Positions 14,656 to 22,776 of a stretch of 34,147 nt of DNA are shown in pieces (within the stretch, counting starts at the first letter, position 1; the number at the start of each line of letters is the position of its first letter). The stretch comes from an uncultured Spirochaetota bacterium (GTDB lineage Bacteria; Spirochaetota; Spirochaetia; Treponematales; Rectinemataceae): NCBI GenBank assembly GCA_903821875.1, contig CAIJMU010000005.1:1-34147 (forward strand). Reading direction: 5' to 3'. The notes under the pieces were generated by a model, which searched no databases, was not told where the DNA came from, and saw only the letters and a program-made list of their open reading frames with translations. A program made the translations under genes and the position numbers.

Positions 14656-15600
14656 ATGTCCAAGACAAAGATTCTGGCAATCCTGATCGCCATTTCCGTA
14701 CTGGTTTCCGGTGCGAACCTGGCAGCGCAGTCCGTCTACAAGATCGGCTACCTCCCCAGCACGCTGGGGCAGGCTGCCACCAAGGCCTGGGGCGTCGGCA
14801 TCGACAATGCCCTCAAGGCTGCCGGCAACATTCCCCTCCAGTCCGTCGATGCCATGATGAAGGCAGAGACCCAGGTTTCCATGATGGATGATTTCATCAA
14901 CCAGGGCTTTGACTTCATCATCCTCCAGCCCATCGACGCTGCCGCCCTCACCGCCAGTGTGAAAAAAGCCGAGTCCAAGGGCATTCCTGTCATTACCCTC
15001 AACACCGATACCCTCGCCCCGCACTTCGCCTGCGTTTCGATGGACGACTATGGAGCCGGCTACAAGGTCGGCGAAGCCATGGCCAAGCAGATCGGCGGAA
15101 AGGGCAATGTCGCCATCATCCAGTCTCCTCCCGGAGCCATCGCCGGCGTCGATCGCGAAAAGGGCTTCCGCGCCGCCATCGCCAAGATTCCCGCCATCAA
15201 GATCGTCGGGGCCCAGAACGCCGAATGGAACAAGGACAAGGCCCTCGCCCTCATGAACGCCTTCCTCCAGGCCAACAAGCAACTCGACGGCGTCTTCGCA
15301 GTCAATGACAACATGGCCGAGGGCGCTGCCATCGCCGCCGAGGCAGCCGGTCGCCTCAAGGACGTGAAGATCTGGGGCTTCAATGGCCAGCTCAGCACCC
15401 TCCTCCAGATCGAGCAAGGCAAGGTAGCCGGCACGGCCTACACCAACGCCTATGAGCAGGGTGCCACCGCTGCGCGCATGGCCCTCGACGTGCTCCGTTC
15501 CGGAACCAAGACCTTTGCCAAGACCCAGGTCATCACGGTTCCTCCCTTCATGGCCACGATCGAGAACGTCGGGCAGATTCCCGCCAACATCCGCTGGTAA
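14656..15600 (+). CDS. Sugar ABC transporter periplasmic binding protein (RbsB-like)
   Basis: This 314-residue protein has a cleavable signal peptide (MSKTK, then a hydrophobic stretch to about residue 25, cleavage near NLAAQ-SVYKIG). It is a type I periplasmic binding fold: two alpha/beta lobes with DFINQGFDFIILQPID, GIPVITLNTDT, GYKVGEAMAKQIGGKGNVAI, FAVNDNMAEGAAIAAE and VAGTAYTNAYEQG. It delivers a sugar-like ligand to the two permeases. It has an excellent AAAGGAGG before ATG 14656. It is first in a four-gene transport operon controlled by the double operator just upstream. The ligand is unknown; the neighbouring enzymes point to ascorbate, a diketo-gulonate or a related acid. Confidence 0.92.
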   Translation: MSKTKILAILIAISVLVSGANLAAQSVYKIGYLPSTLGQAATKAWGVGIDNALKAAGNIPLQSVDAMMKAETQVSMMDDFINQGFDFIILQPIDAAALTASVKKAESKGIPVITLNTDTLAPHFACVSMDDYGAGYKVGEAMAKQIGGKGNVAIIQSPPGAIAGVDREKGFRAAIAKIPAIKIVGAQNAEWNKDKALALMNAFLQANKQLDGVFAVNDNMAEGAAIAAEAAGRLKDVKIWGFNGQLSTLLQIEQGKVAGTAYTNAYEQGATAARMALDVLRSGTKTFAKTQVITVPPFMATIENVGQIPANIRW

Positions 15601-15618
15601 GTCAAGCTTCGAGAACCG

Positions 15619-15659
15619 ACAGGTTCCCAGGAGAGATCCCGGGGCCTGTCTGCCTTTTA
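15619..15659 (+). terminator. Imperfect hairpin between binding protein and permease genes, possible attenuator
   Basis: ACAGG-TTCCC (15619-15628) pairs imperfectly with GGGG-CCTGT (15641-15649), followed by CTGCCTTTT. Such hairpins after a binding-protein gene often stabilise its mRNA end or cut down read-through, giving more binding protein than permease. Stem quality is moderate. Confidence 0.4.
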
Positions 15660-15687
15660 TTCCAGCCAACCCCAAGGGAGGCCGCCC

Positions 15688-16749
15688 GTGCCCATAGCAA
15701 CGCTCAGACGCATGATCCTCATCGGATTGCTCCTTGCCATCGGGGCTGTCCTCTCCTTCCTGAATCCCAGCTTCCTGAAGCTCGACAATCTCATGACCCT
15801 CCTCCAGGAGGCTTCCCAGACTGGCATAGTCGCCATCGGATTCACCCTCGTGTTGATCACGGCTGGCATCGATATGTCCATCGGCGCCGTCATAGCGGTT
15901 ACTGCGATGGTCTGCGTCAATTTCCTTTCCTACACCCCCATTCCCGCCTTCCTCTTCATACCCCTCTCCCTGCTCACTGGCTGTCTCGTGGGCCTCTTCA
16001 ACGGCTACTTCATCACGCACTTCAAGCTGCCTGAGTTCATTGTTACCCTGGCTTCGCGCGGAATCCTCGCAGGCATTGCGCTGATCATAGCAGTCAAGGA
16101 CAGCGACGGTTTCGTTTCCAATGTCTACATCCAGGATCCCGTCTACCTCAGTTTCGGGGGGACGGTAGGTCCGGTTTATATAGTAACGATTGTGTTCATA
16201 GTGCTGGCTTTCCTGACGCAGTTCTTCCTCAAGAGGACGCGGGCGGGGACAAACATCTACGCTACCGGCGCCAATCCCGCCGCGGCCCGCCTTTCTGGCA
16301 TCAATACCGACAGGTCCATCTACGGCGTCTACATGTTTTCCGGCTTCTGCGCCTCGCTGGCAGCCATCTTCATTTCCGCCCGCATGATGACGGCCATGCC
16401 GGAGTTTGGCCTGGGCTCGGAGATGGACGTCATCGCCTCGGTGGTCATTGGCGGAACGCCCTTCACCGGCGGTGTCGGCGATATCTGGGGCACGGTGATA
16501 GGGACCCTCTTCCTGGCGCTCATCAAGAACGGCATCCTGAAACTGGGAATTTCTCCCTACGTCCAGCCCATCGCCATCGGTGGCATCATTGTCGTAGTCG
16601 TCATGTTCGACGTCTGGTACAAGGCCTTCGCCGAGGGCATAGCTAAGCGCTCCGCGTATCGCAGGAAGCAGAGCGGAGAGGCCGCAGCCGCCGTGGCGGC
16701 TGAAGCTGACGCAGTAGCTGGCGGGGACGGGAAGGGGGAGCGGTCATGA
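15688..16749 (+). CDS. Sugar ABC transporter permease 1 (RbsC-like)
   Basis: This 353-residue inner-membrane permease of the ribose/galactofuranose type has about 8-10 hydrophobic segments. Family marks include GIDMSIGAVIAVTAM, GLFNGYFITHFKLPEFIVTLAS, YATGANPAAARLSGIN and DVIASVVIGGTPFTGGVG. The start is GTG 15688 after AAGGGAGG. A charged, alanine-rich C-terminal tail is cytoplasmic. The stop overlaps the ATPase start (ATGA at 16746). It is one of two different permeases in the operon, so the channel is probably a heterodimer, as in YtfT-YjfF. Confidence 0.92.
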   Translation: MPIATLRRMILIGLLLAIGAVLSFLNPSFLKLDNLMTLLQEASQTGIVAIGFTLVLITAGIDMSIGAVIAVTAMVCVNFLSYTPIPAFLFIPLSLLTGCLVGLFNGYFITHFKLPEFIVTLASRGILAGIALIIAVKDSDGFVSNVYIQDPVYLSFGGTVGPVYIVTIVFIVLAFLTQFFLKRTRAGTNIYATGANPAAARLSGINTDRSIYGVYMFSGFCASLAAIFISARMMTAMPEFGLGSEMDVIASVVIGGTPFTGGVGDIWGTVIGTLFLALIKNGILKLGISPYVQPIAIGGIIVVVVMFDVWYKAFAEGIAKRSAYRRKQSGEAAAAVAAEADAVAGGDGKGERS

Positions 16750-18284
16750 GCGAAAAAGCGCTGGCTGATTCCCCGGTGGCCCTCCTCGAGTGCCGCCGGA
16801 TCAACAAGTCCTACAACGGACCGATGGTGCTCTCCGAGGTCGATTTCTCCATGAAGCGGGGCGAGATCCATGCCCTCGTGGGCGAGAATGGCGCCGGAAA
16901 GTCGACCCTGATAAAGATCGTCACGGGTGTGACGAACCGGAATTCCGGCGAAATGCTCTTCGAGGGCAGGCCCATCGGCATCGAGCACTCCAAGACCGCT
17001 GCCCAGGTACTGGGCATCGCGGTCATCTACCAGGAACTCAGCCTCATCCACGGCATGAGCGTAGCCCAGAACCTCTTCCTCACCCGCGAACCCCGGCTTC
17101 CGGGCCTGCCCTTCATCGACATCGGGAAGATGAACTCTCTGGCCCAGGAGCTGATCGACCGCTACGGCTTTACCCTCAAGGCGACGGACGTCATCGATAG
17201 CTTGTCCATCGCCCAGCGCCAGACGGTGGAGATCCTCAAGGCCCTCAACAGCAAGGCGTCCCTCGTCATCATGGACGAGCCGACCAGCTCCCTCACCTCC
17301 ACCGAATCGGCACAATTGTTCGGGATCATCAAGCGGCTCAAGGAAGACGGCATCGGCGTCCTCTACATTTCCCACCGGATGGAGGAGGTCTACGCGCTCT
17401 CAGACCGGGTTACCGTGCTCCGTGACGGCCGCAAGGTCGCGGTGCTCGAGAAGGCCGAGATCCACCCCGAGGAGATCATCCGCCTCATGATCGGGAGGAA
17501 GCTCGACGACAGGGATTCCGTCCATACGATGCGGAAAAGCGACCGCGAGGTGGTGCTCGAGGTAAAGGGGCTTTCATCCGAAGGCAAGTTCAGCGGGATT
17601 GATTTCCAGCTCCACGCGGGCGAGATCCTGGGAATAGGGGGCCTTGTCGGATCGGGAAGGACCGAATTGGTGCGCGCCCTCTACGGCATCGATCCCCACG
17701 ATTCGGGCAGCGTCGAGTACCTCGGCAAACCTTGGGAACCTGGTGTCGCCGGGTCCATCCGGGGCGGCTTTGGCTTTATCCCCGAGGAGAGGCGACTCCA
17801 GGGCATCATGGGCCTGATCAGCATGACGGGCAACATAGGCATTACCAACATCGATGTCATCCGGAAGATGGGCTTCGTGAGCGACAGGAAGGAACTCGAC
17901 CTGGCAAGAAAGGCGATCGGCCTCCTCAACATCAAGCCCGCTGATCCCTCCGTCCTGGTCGGCAACCTCTCGGGCGGAAACCAGCAGAAGATCGTCGTCG
18001 GCAAGTGGCTGATCCGTGACCTCAAGCTTCTCATCGTCGACGAACCTACTGTCGGCATCGACATCGGCGCGAAGGAGGAGATGTACCAGACCTTCGCGCG
18101 CCTGGCGGAGGCTGGGGTTTCCATCATCCTCGTTTCCTCCGACCTGCCAGAGCTTACTCGAATCTCCCACCGCATCCTTGTGCTTCGGAAGGGGAGGATC
18201 ATCAAGGAATTCTCGGAGGGACAAGTGACCGAGGAAGACGTGCTCAAGGCCTCGTCGGGCATCCTCCCGGGCGGTGCAAAATGA
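16746..18284 (+). CDS. Sugar ABC transporter double ATP-binding protein (RbsA-like)
   Basis: This 512-residue protein has two fused ABC domains. The first has Walker A GENGAGKST (46-54), the short signature LSIAQRQ and IMDEPTSSL. The second has the degenerate loop GLVGSGRTE usual for this family, signature LSGGNQQKIVVGKW and LIVDEPTVGIDIG. It powers import of a monosaccharide-like ligand through the two adjacent permeases. Both ends overlap neighbouring genes by four bases (ATGA), so translation is coupled. Length matches the RbsA/MglA/XylG class. Specificity cannot be read from the ATPase. Confidence 0.95.
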   Translation: MSEKALADSPVALLECRRINKSYNGPMVLSEVDFSMKRGEIHALVGENGAGKSTLIKIVTGVTNRNSGEMLFEGRPIGIEHSKTAAQVLGIAVIYQELSLIHGMSVAQNLFLTREPRLPGLPFIDIGKMNSLAQELIDRYGFTLKATDVIDSLSIAQRQTVEILKALNSKASLVIMDEPTSSLTSTESAQLFGIIKRLKEDGIGVLYISHRMEEVYALSDRVTVLRDGRKVAVLEKAEIHPEEIIRLMIGRKLDDRDSVHTMRKSDREVVLEVKGLSSEGKFSGIDFQLHAGEILGIGGLVGSGRTELVRALYGIDPHDSGSVEYLGKPWEPGVAGSIRGGFGFIPEERRLQGIMGLISMTGNIGITNIDVIRKMGFVSDRKELDLARKAIGLLNIKPADPSVLVGNLSGGNQQKIVVGKWLIRDLKLLIVDEPTVGIDIGAKEEMYQTFARLAEAGVSIILVSSDLPELTRISHRILVLRKGRIIKEFSEGQVTEEDVLKASSGILPGGAK

Positions 18285-19285
18285 GTGATACAAAAACAGT
18301 TGGCGGGGGCGGAACCAAACTCCTCCTGGCCCGATTCCGGCTCTTCTTCATCCTCATCCTCCTCATGGCCGTGCTTTCGGTGGTCTCGCCGCGTTTCCTC
18401 TCGCTCGAGAACCTGAGCAATGTCCTGTGGTCGGTTTGCATCATCGGGATCATGTGCTCGGGCTTCATCTATTCGCCCATCACCGGTGGCATCGACCTCT
18501 CGGTCGGCTCCATGGTGGCCCTCGCGGGCATCATCGCAAACGTCCTCATGAACATCGTCCACATGCCGATGCTGCCTGCCCTCCTCTTGACGCTCGTCTT
18601 CGGGCTCCTGGTCGGACTCGTAAACGGGGTCGTGACGACGAAATTCAGGGTGCCACCCTTCATAGTCACGATGGCCGCCAAGACCTATCTCTTTGGCATC
18701 GCGATGTTCGTTTCCAACGGTGACACGATAACCATCATGGGGCCCAAGGACTTCCTGTCCATCGGCGTCGGGAAATTCCTCGGCCTGCCTATCCCGATCT
18801 ATATCATGGTAGTCATGATCATCGCGAGCCACATCCTCCTCAAGCACACGGTCTTCGGACGACGGGCCATCGCGGTTGGCGCGAACGAGGTCTCGGCTAA
18901 ATTGTCCGGAGTGAACCCTGACAGCACGCGCATCCTTGCCTATGTCATTTCATCTGGCACGGCGACTGTCGCAGGCATCGTGATGGCCTCGCTGACCCAG
19001 CAGGCCTACGCACCCAACGCTGCCGGCTACGAGTTCGACGTCATCACTGCAGTCGTCATAGGTGGTACGAGTCTCCTGGGCGGATCGGGCTCGGTGGCCG
19101 GCGCGCTGATCGGCGCGGTCATGGTGGGTTTCATAAACAACGGCCTCAACCTGATGAACATGCCCGCCTCCTTCCATCCCCTGGTGACGGGTATCGTCAT
19201 CCTCATTGCCCTGATCCTGAACCAGGGCTTCACGCTGCCGGCCTGGATGAAACCTAAAAAGAGGGCGGCAGGCGGCCAGGCCTGA
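18281..19285 (+). CDS. Sugar ABC transporter permease 2 (RbsC-like)
   Basis: This 334-residue inner-membrane permease is related to but distinct from the first. Marks include GGIDLSVGSMVALAGI, GLVNGVVTTKFRVPPFIVTMA, VGANEVSAKLSGV, FDVITAVVIGGTSLLGGSG and GALIGAVMVGFINNGLNLM. The start ATG overlaps the ATPase stop. It is last in the transport operon; a strong terminator follows after about 100 bases. With permease 1 it likely forms a heterodimeric channel. Confidence 0.93.
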   Translation: MSDTKTVGGGGTKLLLARFRLFFILILLMAVLSVVSPRFLSLENLSNVLWSVCIIGIMCSGFIYSPITGGIDLSVGSMVALAGIIANVLMNIVHMPMLPALLLTLVFGLLVGLVNGVVTTKFRVPPFIVTMAAKTYLFGIAMFVSNGDTITIMGPKDFLSIGVGKFLGLPIPIYIMVVMIIASHILLKHTVFGRRAIAVGANEVSAKLSGVNPDSTRILAYVISSGTATVAGIVMASLTQQAYAPNAAGYEFDVITAVVIGGTSLLGGSGSVAGALIGAVMVGFINNGLNLMNMPASFHPLVTGIVILIALILNQGFTLPAWMKPKKRAAGGQA

Positions 19286-19382
19286 GCGCTGGGCGGCCCC
19301 AGGCTTGAGCCGCGCTCGCAGGCAGCCAGACCGCATTGGCGGCGGCCCGCATAGGCGGCCCCCCCTGCCTCATGGCACAATC

Positions 19383-19413
19383 AAGGCCTGCCCCTCGGGG
19401 CAGGCCTTTTTTT
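19383..19413 (+). terminator. Strong intrinsic terminator of the ABC transporter operon
   Basis: A perfect 12-bp stem, AAGGCCTGCCCC against GGGGCAGGCCTT, has a TC loop and runs into a T-tract (19407-19413). It marks the right border of the sugar-acid cluster. Confidence 0.92.
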
Positions 19414-19445
19414 CGAGGCGGAACCTGGACATGAGGGAGGTCACA

Positions 19446-19835
19446 ATGGCGAGGAAGGCGATAAGCGCCCCGGGGGCGACGAGCGTGGGGCCATATTCGC
19501 ATGCGGTGGATGCCGACGGGCTTGTATTCCTTTCGGGGCAGACGCCCATCGATCCAGCCACCGGCACGCTGGCGGGTGGTGACATCGGAGCGCGCACCGA
19601 GCGCTGTTTCCTGAATCTCTTTGCGGTACTCACTGCCGCCGGACTCGGGCCCGACGATGTCCAGAAGGTCAACGTATTCCTCACGGACATGAAGGATTTT
19701 GCCGCGATGAACGCTGTCTACAAGACCCAGTTCCGCGAGCCCTACCCAGCCCGGTCGACAATAGGCGTTGCTTCCCTGCCCCTCGGCTCGGATATCGAGA
19801 TCGAGCTGGTAGCCCTTCGACCTGGCGGCAGGTGA
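19446..19835 (+). CDS. ridA: RidA family protein (Rid/YjgF/UK114)
   Basis: This 129-residue trimeric cytoplasmic protein of the RidA family hydrolyses reactive enamine/imine intermediates such as 2-aminoacrylate. Typical blocks are SAPGATSVGPYSHAVDADGL, VFLSGQTPIDPATG, VQKVNVFLTDMKDFAAMNAVY, and PARSTIGVASLPLGSDIEIE. The catalytic Arg of the PARS motif is present. ATG 19446 has GGGAGG five bases upstream and gives the family length; an earlier ATG at 19431 is in frame but less suited. It is followed after two bases by the amidotransferase-fold hydrolase, so the two are probably an operon. Confidence 0.93.
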   Translation: MARKAISAPGATSVGPYSHAVDADGLVFLSGQTPIDPATGTLAGGDIGARTERCFLNLFAVLTAAGLGPDDVQKVNVFLTDMKDFAAMNAVYKTQFREPYPARSTIGVASLPLGSDIEIELVALRPGGR

Positions 19836-19837
19836 CG

Positions 19838-20578
19838 ATGAAGCCACGGATTGGAATCACCTCGTGGAACGATGTCTCGGATCCGGATCAGGGCCAGCTC
19901 TGTCTCAACTCGAATTATGTGGAATCGATCGTTGCCGCCGGTGGAATCCCCCTTGTCCTGCCGGTCACGACCGATGCTGGTGACATCGAGGCTTTACTGG
20001 ACGCGGTCGATGGTCTCCTCGTCACGGGGGGCAGTGACCTCGCGCCGGACTTGTATGGCGAAGCGGATGGAGGTCATCTCGGTTCCGTCATGCGGGAACG
20101 TGACCTCTTCGAACTGGCTCTCGTGATCGAAGCACAGCGCAGGAGGCTGCCGACACTCGGGATATGCCGGGGCCACCAGGTCATCAATGTCGCCCTCGGT
20201 GGCAGCCTCTACCAGGACCTCGGGACGCAGCTTGAAGGCTCCCTCCGACACAGTGGAAATGCCGGTGAGCGTATTGACGGTCTTTCGCATGCGATAGAAA
20301 TCCTGGGCGAGGCACGCCTCCTGTCGAGGGATTCTTTTCCCTGCGACCCGGAGGGCCGCCTTCTCGTGAATTCCTTCCATCACCAGGCGATCAAGGTCCT
20401 CGCTCCCGGCCTTTATGTCACTGCCCGGGCTCCCGATGGCGTAATCGAAGCCTTTGAAACGCGGGAAGACTGGTGGATGTTTGGCGTCCAGTTCCATCCC
20501 GAAAAGGCCATCCAGAGCTATCCCTGTTTCCTCGGCCTGTTCCGCCCCTTCATCGCCGCATCGATTTCCCTGAGATAG
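19838..20578 (+). CDS. Gamma-glutamyl-gamma-aminobutyrate hydrolase-like (peptidase C26, class I glutamine amidotransferase fold)
   Basis: This 246-residue cytoplasmic hydrolase has the complete triad. Cys110 lies in TLGICRGHQ, and the His and Glu lie in [10 protein letters not shown] near the C-terminus. [10 protein letters not shown] at the start, [16 protein letters not shown] and [10 protein letters not shown] are typical of the PuuD/C26 group, which cleaves gamma-glutamyl amides. The ATG at 19838 follows AGGTGA; a GTG at 19832 overlapping the ridA stop is an alternative. It pairs with ridA. No other putrescine-pathway gene is near, so the substrate is open. Confidence 0.88.
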   Translation: MKPRIGITSWNDVSDPDQGQLCLNSNYVESIVAAGGIPLVLPVTTDAGDIEALLDAVDGLLVTGGSDLAPDLYGEADGGHLGSVMRERDLFELALVIEAQRRRLPTLGICRGHQVINVALGGSLYQDLGTQLEGSLRHSGNAGERIDGLSHAIEILGEARLLSRDSFPCDPEGRLLVNSFHHQAIKVLAPGLYVTARAPDGVIEAFETREDWWMFGVQFHPEKAIQSYPCFLGLFRPFIAASISLR

Positions 20579-20599
20579 CGAATCCTCAGTATATTCGCT
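20577..20599 (+). other. 7-bp hairpin directly before the msrB start
   Basis: AGCGAAT (20577-20583) and ATTCGCT (20593-20599) form a perfect stem with a 9-base loop. The stem ends two bases before the ATG at 20602 and begins in the preceding stop codon region. No Shine-Dalgarno sequence is visible there. It may affect msrB translation or be a weak pause site. Confidence 0.35.
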
Positions 20600-20601
20600 G
20601 C

Positions 20602-21192
20602 ATGAGAATGTACCGAATCACCATACTGAGCCTGTTTGCCCTAGCTCTGCTGGCGGCCTGCCAGTCATCCCGCGACGCTGCGGCTTCGCGGGCCGCTACG
20701 GCGCCGCAGGCGGAAAGGAAGTCTGAATTGATTGCATCACCGAAGGACGGAGCGGCTGTCTGCTACATCCAGCCCACAGAGGAACTCCGCAAGAAACTGT
20801 CGCCCGAGCAGTACGCCGTCCTCGTGCAGTCGGCGACCGAGCCACCCTTCCAGAATGCCTTCTGGAACAACCATGCCGAGGGCGTCTACGTCGATGCCAT
20901 CGACGGCACGCCCCTTTTCCTCTCTACGGCCAAGTTCGATTCGGGAACGGGCTGGCCGAGTTTCTGGACGCCGATCGATCCGGCAGCGCTTCTTTTAGTG
21001 GAGGACCGGAGCCTGGGAATGGTCCGCATCGAGGTACGGTCGAAGAAATCGGGGGGTCACCTGGGCCACCTCTTTGACGACGGTCCCGCTCCGACGGGCA
21101 AGCGCTATTGCATCAACTCAGCGAGCCTCGACTTCATCCCGAGGGCTGAGCTCGCGGCCAGGGGACTTGGCGGACTCGCTTCGCGCTTCTGA
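20602..21192 (+). CDS. msrB: Lipoprotein peptide-methionine (R)-S-oxide reductase
   Basis: This 196-residue MsrB reduces methionine-R-sulfoxide in damaged proteins. A lipoprotein signal peptide (lipobox LAAC, Cys20) places it outside the cytoplasm. The catalytic domain runs from about residue 58: [52 protein letters not shown], and [11 protein letters not shown] with the nucleophile Cys170. The paired CxxC zinc motifs of many MsrB proteins are absent. Electron supply in the periplasm is not evident from the neighbours. The ATG at 20602 was chosen because it gives a proper signal peptide; its ribosome site is poor. Confidence 0.92.
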   Translation: MRMYRITILSLFALALLAACQSSRDAAASRAATAPQAERKSELIASPKDGAAVCYIQPTEELRKKLSPEQYAVLVQSATEPPFQNAFWNNHAEGVYVDAIDGTPLFLSTAKFDSGTGWPSFWTPIDPAALLLVEDRSLGMVRIEVRSKKSGGHLGHLFDDGPAPTGKRYCINSASLDFIPRAELAARGLGGLASRF

Positions 21193-21282
21193 GGCAGAAC
21201 AGCCGGCGTCGTGAATGCGGGGGATCACGGGGGCGGAAAATGCCCCTTTCGCTGTGGCACTGGAGGCATTATCATTGTCTGC

Positions 21283-21849
21283 ATGAAAGCACGAATGATG
21301 ATGACAGTCCTTCTGGCTGCCGCACTGGCGTTTCCGATCCTCGCTGACGAGGCGGCCGACATGCCTGTGACCGAGCGCTGGCCCTCCGCCCTCGGCGTCT
21401 ACGGCTCCCCGCTGGCGGGTCACGCTGGTGGTGGCCTCAATTGGCAGGCTTGGTACGGCCCGCTGGGGCTGTCCCTGGTGGGAGGGGGAATGTATTCGCC
21501 GGCTAGCCAGTACGGCAGCATCCTTGATTACTCGGTGTTCGGGGAGGTCCAGTACCGCGTTCTCCGGGAGGATTTTTCCCGCTGGTTCGCGAGCCAGCTC
21601 TATGTCTGGGTTTTGGCTGGACACCTAGGCTACATTACGGTCGAGACAGTTTATGACAACGCTTCAGCCACTTCTACCAGGACGGTCCATCCCTTTGTCG
21701 CGACGGCTGTCGGAGGCCTGGGCATAGGCATCGAAGCCACCCTTTTCGGTCACTTTTCCGTACCGCTCGAGGTCGGCTACATCGGCCAGTTTCCGAATGA
21801 CCGGATGTTGACGTTCAGTGCCAGCGGCGGTCTCCGCTACCGCTACTAG
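21283..21849 (+). CDS. Probable outer-membrane beta-barrel protein
   Basis: This 188-residue protein has a signal peptide (MKARMMM, hydrophobic to ILA, cleavage before DEAADM). It then has alternating amphipathic strands rich in Gly, Tyr and aromatic residues, ending in an aromatic C-terminal strand (GGLRYRY), as expected for a small outer-membrane barrel. No known family is recognised. The ATG at 21283 gives the signal peptide, but GGAGG lies 16 bases upstream, so the start is not certain. It indicates a diderm envelope. Confidence 0.65.
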   Translation: MKARMMMTVLLAAALAFPILADEAADMPVTERWPSALGVYGSPLAGHAGGGLNWQAWYGPLGLSLVGGGMYSPASQYGSILDYSVFGEVQYRVLREDFSRWFASQLYVWVLAGHLGYITVETVYDNASATSTRTVHPFVATAVGGLGIGIEATLFGHFSVPLEVGYIGQFPNDRMLTFSASGGLRYRY

Positions 21850-21853
21850 CGGG

Positions 21854-22768
21854 ATGGGACTGAGCGCCCGCAGCCCGACTTTGCCTGAAGCGCAGCCTGT
21901 GTTGGAGTCCCTCCTCCTTCTTGCGGAAAATCCGCCCGACGCGGGACTCCGTCCGACTGACGCCTGGGGCCTGCCGGGCGGCCTCCTTGAGCTGCGTGCA
22001 GGGCTCCGGCCCATACTCGTCGGCGATCTGCATGGTGCGGGTACGCACCTGGACGCCATCCTGTCTGATCATCATAATGCTGAGGATATAGCCTCGGGAT
22101 CGGCCTTCCTCCTCCTCTTGGGCGACGCCCTCCACGACGACCGGCCAGGGCGGCTATCCGATTCTGGCAGCTCCATCGCTCTCCTCGACCAGCTTGTCCG
22201 ACTCATGTGCGCCTTTCCCCGGCGGGTCGCCTGGCTCCTGGGCAACCACGACAGCTTCGACCCGGAGCTCAGGAAGACAGGAGTCAGCCAGGGGGTGGAT
22301 TTCGAGAACGGAGTCAGGCTCTGGGGCGGAGAGGCCATGGTGGAGACCCTGCGGAGCTTCCTGGACTCGCTGCCGCTCTTTGCCATCGGGGAGGGCTTTG
22401 TGGCGACCCATGCCGGCCCACCTGCTGGTGGCGCTGACAGGCAAAGCCTCATCGACCTCGCGGGACTTCCCCGCATGCGCGCGCAACTCCTCTGGAACCG
22501 CCTTTCGAAGCGTTGGGGCAAGCGCGAACCGTATACCTATGATGAACCGGACCTCGCGCTGACACTCGAGGCCTTGGACCTGCCCGCAGGAACTCACTTC
22601 ATCGTCGGCCATAGCCCGCGCTGGGAGGAGGGTGACGGTTCGGGGTTCTGGCCCAATGTGAACGGGATCCGCGGCCACCACATCCTTTTTTCAGGGGCCC
22701 GGTCGAAGGCGCCCTGGCTGAGCTTCGAGAACGGCAAGCTCATCCACAGGAACGCGATTCAGTCCTGA
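21854..22768 (+). CDS. Calcineurin-like metallophosphoesterase
   Basis: This 304-residue protein has the metallophosphoesterase motif series: ILVGDLHGAG, LLLGDALHDD (in place of the usual GDxxDR), LLGNHDSF, FVATHAGPP and FIVGHSPRW. All expected metal-binding Asp, Asn and His residues appear present. No signal peptide is seen. It resembles PPP-type bacterial phosphatases (ApaH/PrpA-like), but the substrate is unknown. ATG 21854 comes 5 bases after the barrel gene stop, with a weak ribosome site. It converges on the alpha/beta hydrolase with only 8 bases between stops. Confidence 0.85.
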   Translation: MGLSARSPTLPEAQPVLESLLLLAENPPDAGLRPTDAWGLPGGLLELRAGLRPILVGDLHGAGTHLDAILSDHHNAEDIASGSAFLLLLGDALHDDRPGRLSDSGSSIALLDQLVRLMCAFPRRVAWLLGNHDSFDPELRKTGVSQGVDFENGVRLWGGEAMVETLRSFLDSLPLFAIGEGFVATHAGPPAGGADRQSLIDLAGLPRMRAQLLWNRLSKRWGKREPYTYDEPDLALTLEALDLPAGTHFIVGHSPRWEEGDGSGFWPNVNGIRGHHILFSGARSKAPWLSFENGKLIHRNAIQS

Positions 22769-22776
22769 GCTTGCTT

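Noticed and set aside
13364-14680. 438-codon minus-strand open frame opposite the UroD-like gene
   Set aside because: The plus-strand UroD-family protein is clear, and the antisense frame has no domain or ribosome site.
14635-16020. Long minus-strand open frame opposite the binding-protein and permease genes
   Set aside because: It is a shadow of high-GC codon use on the other strand. It has no family resemblance and covers two well-supported genes.
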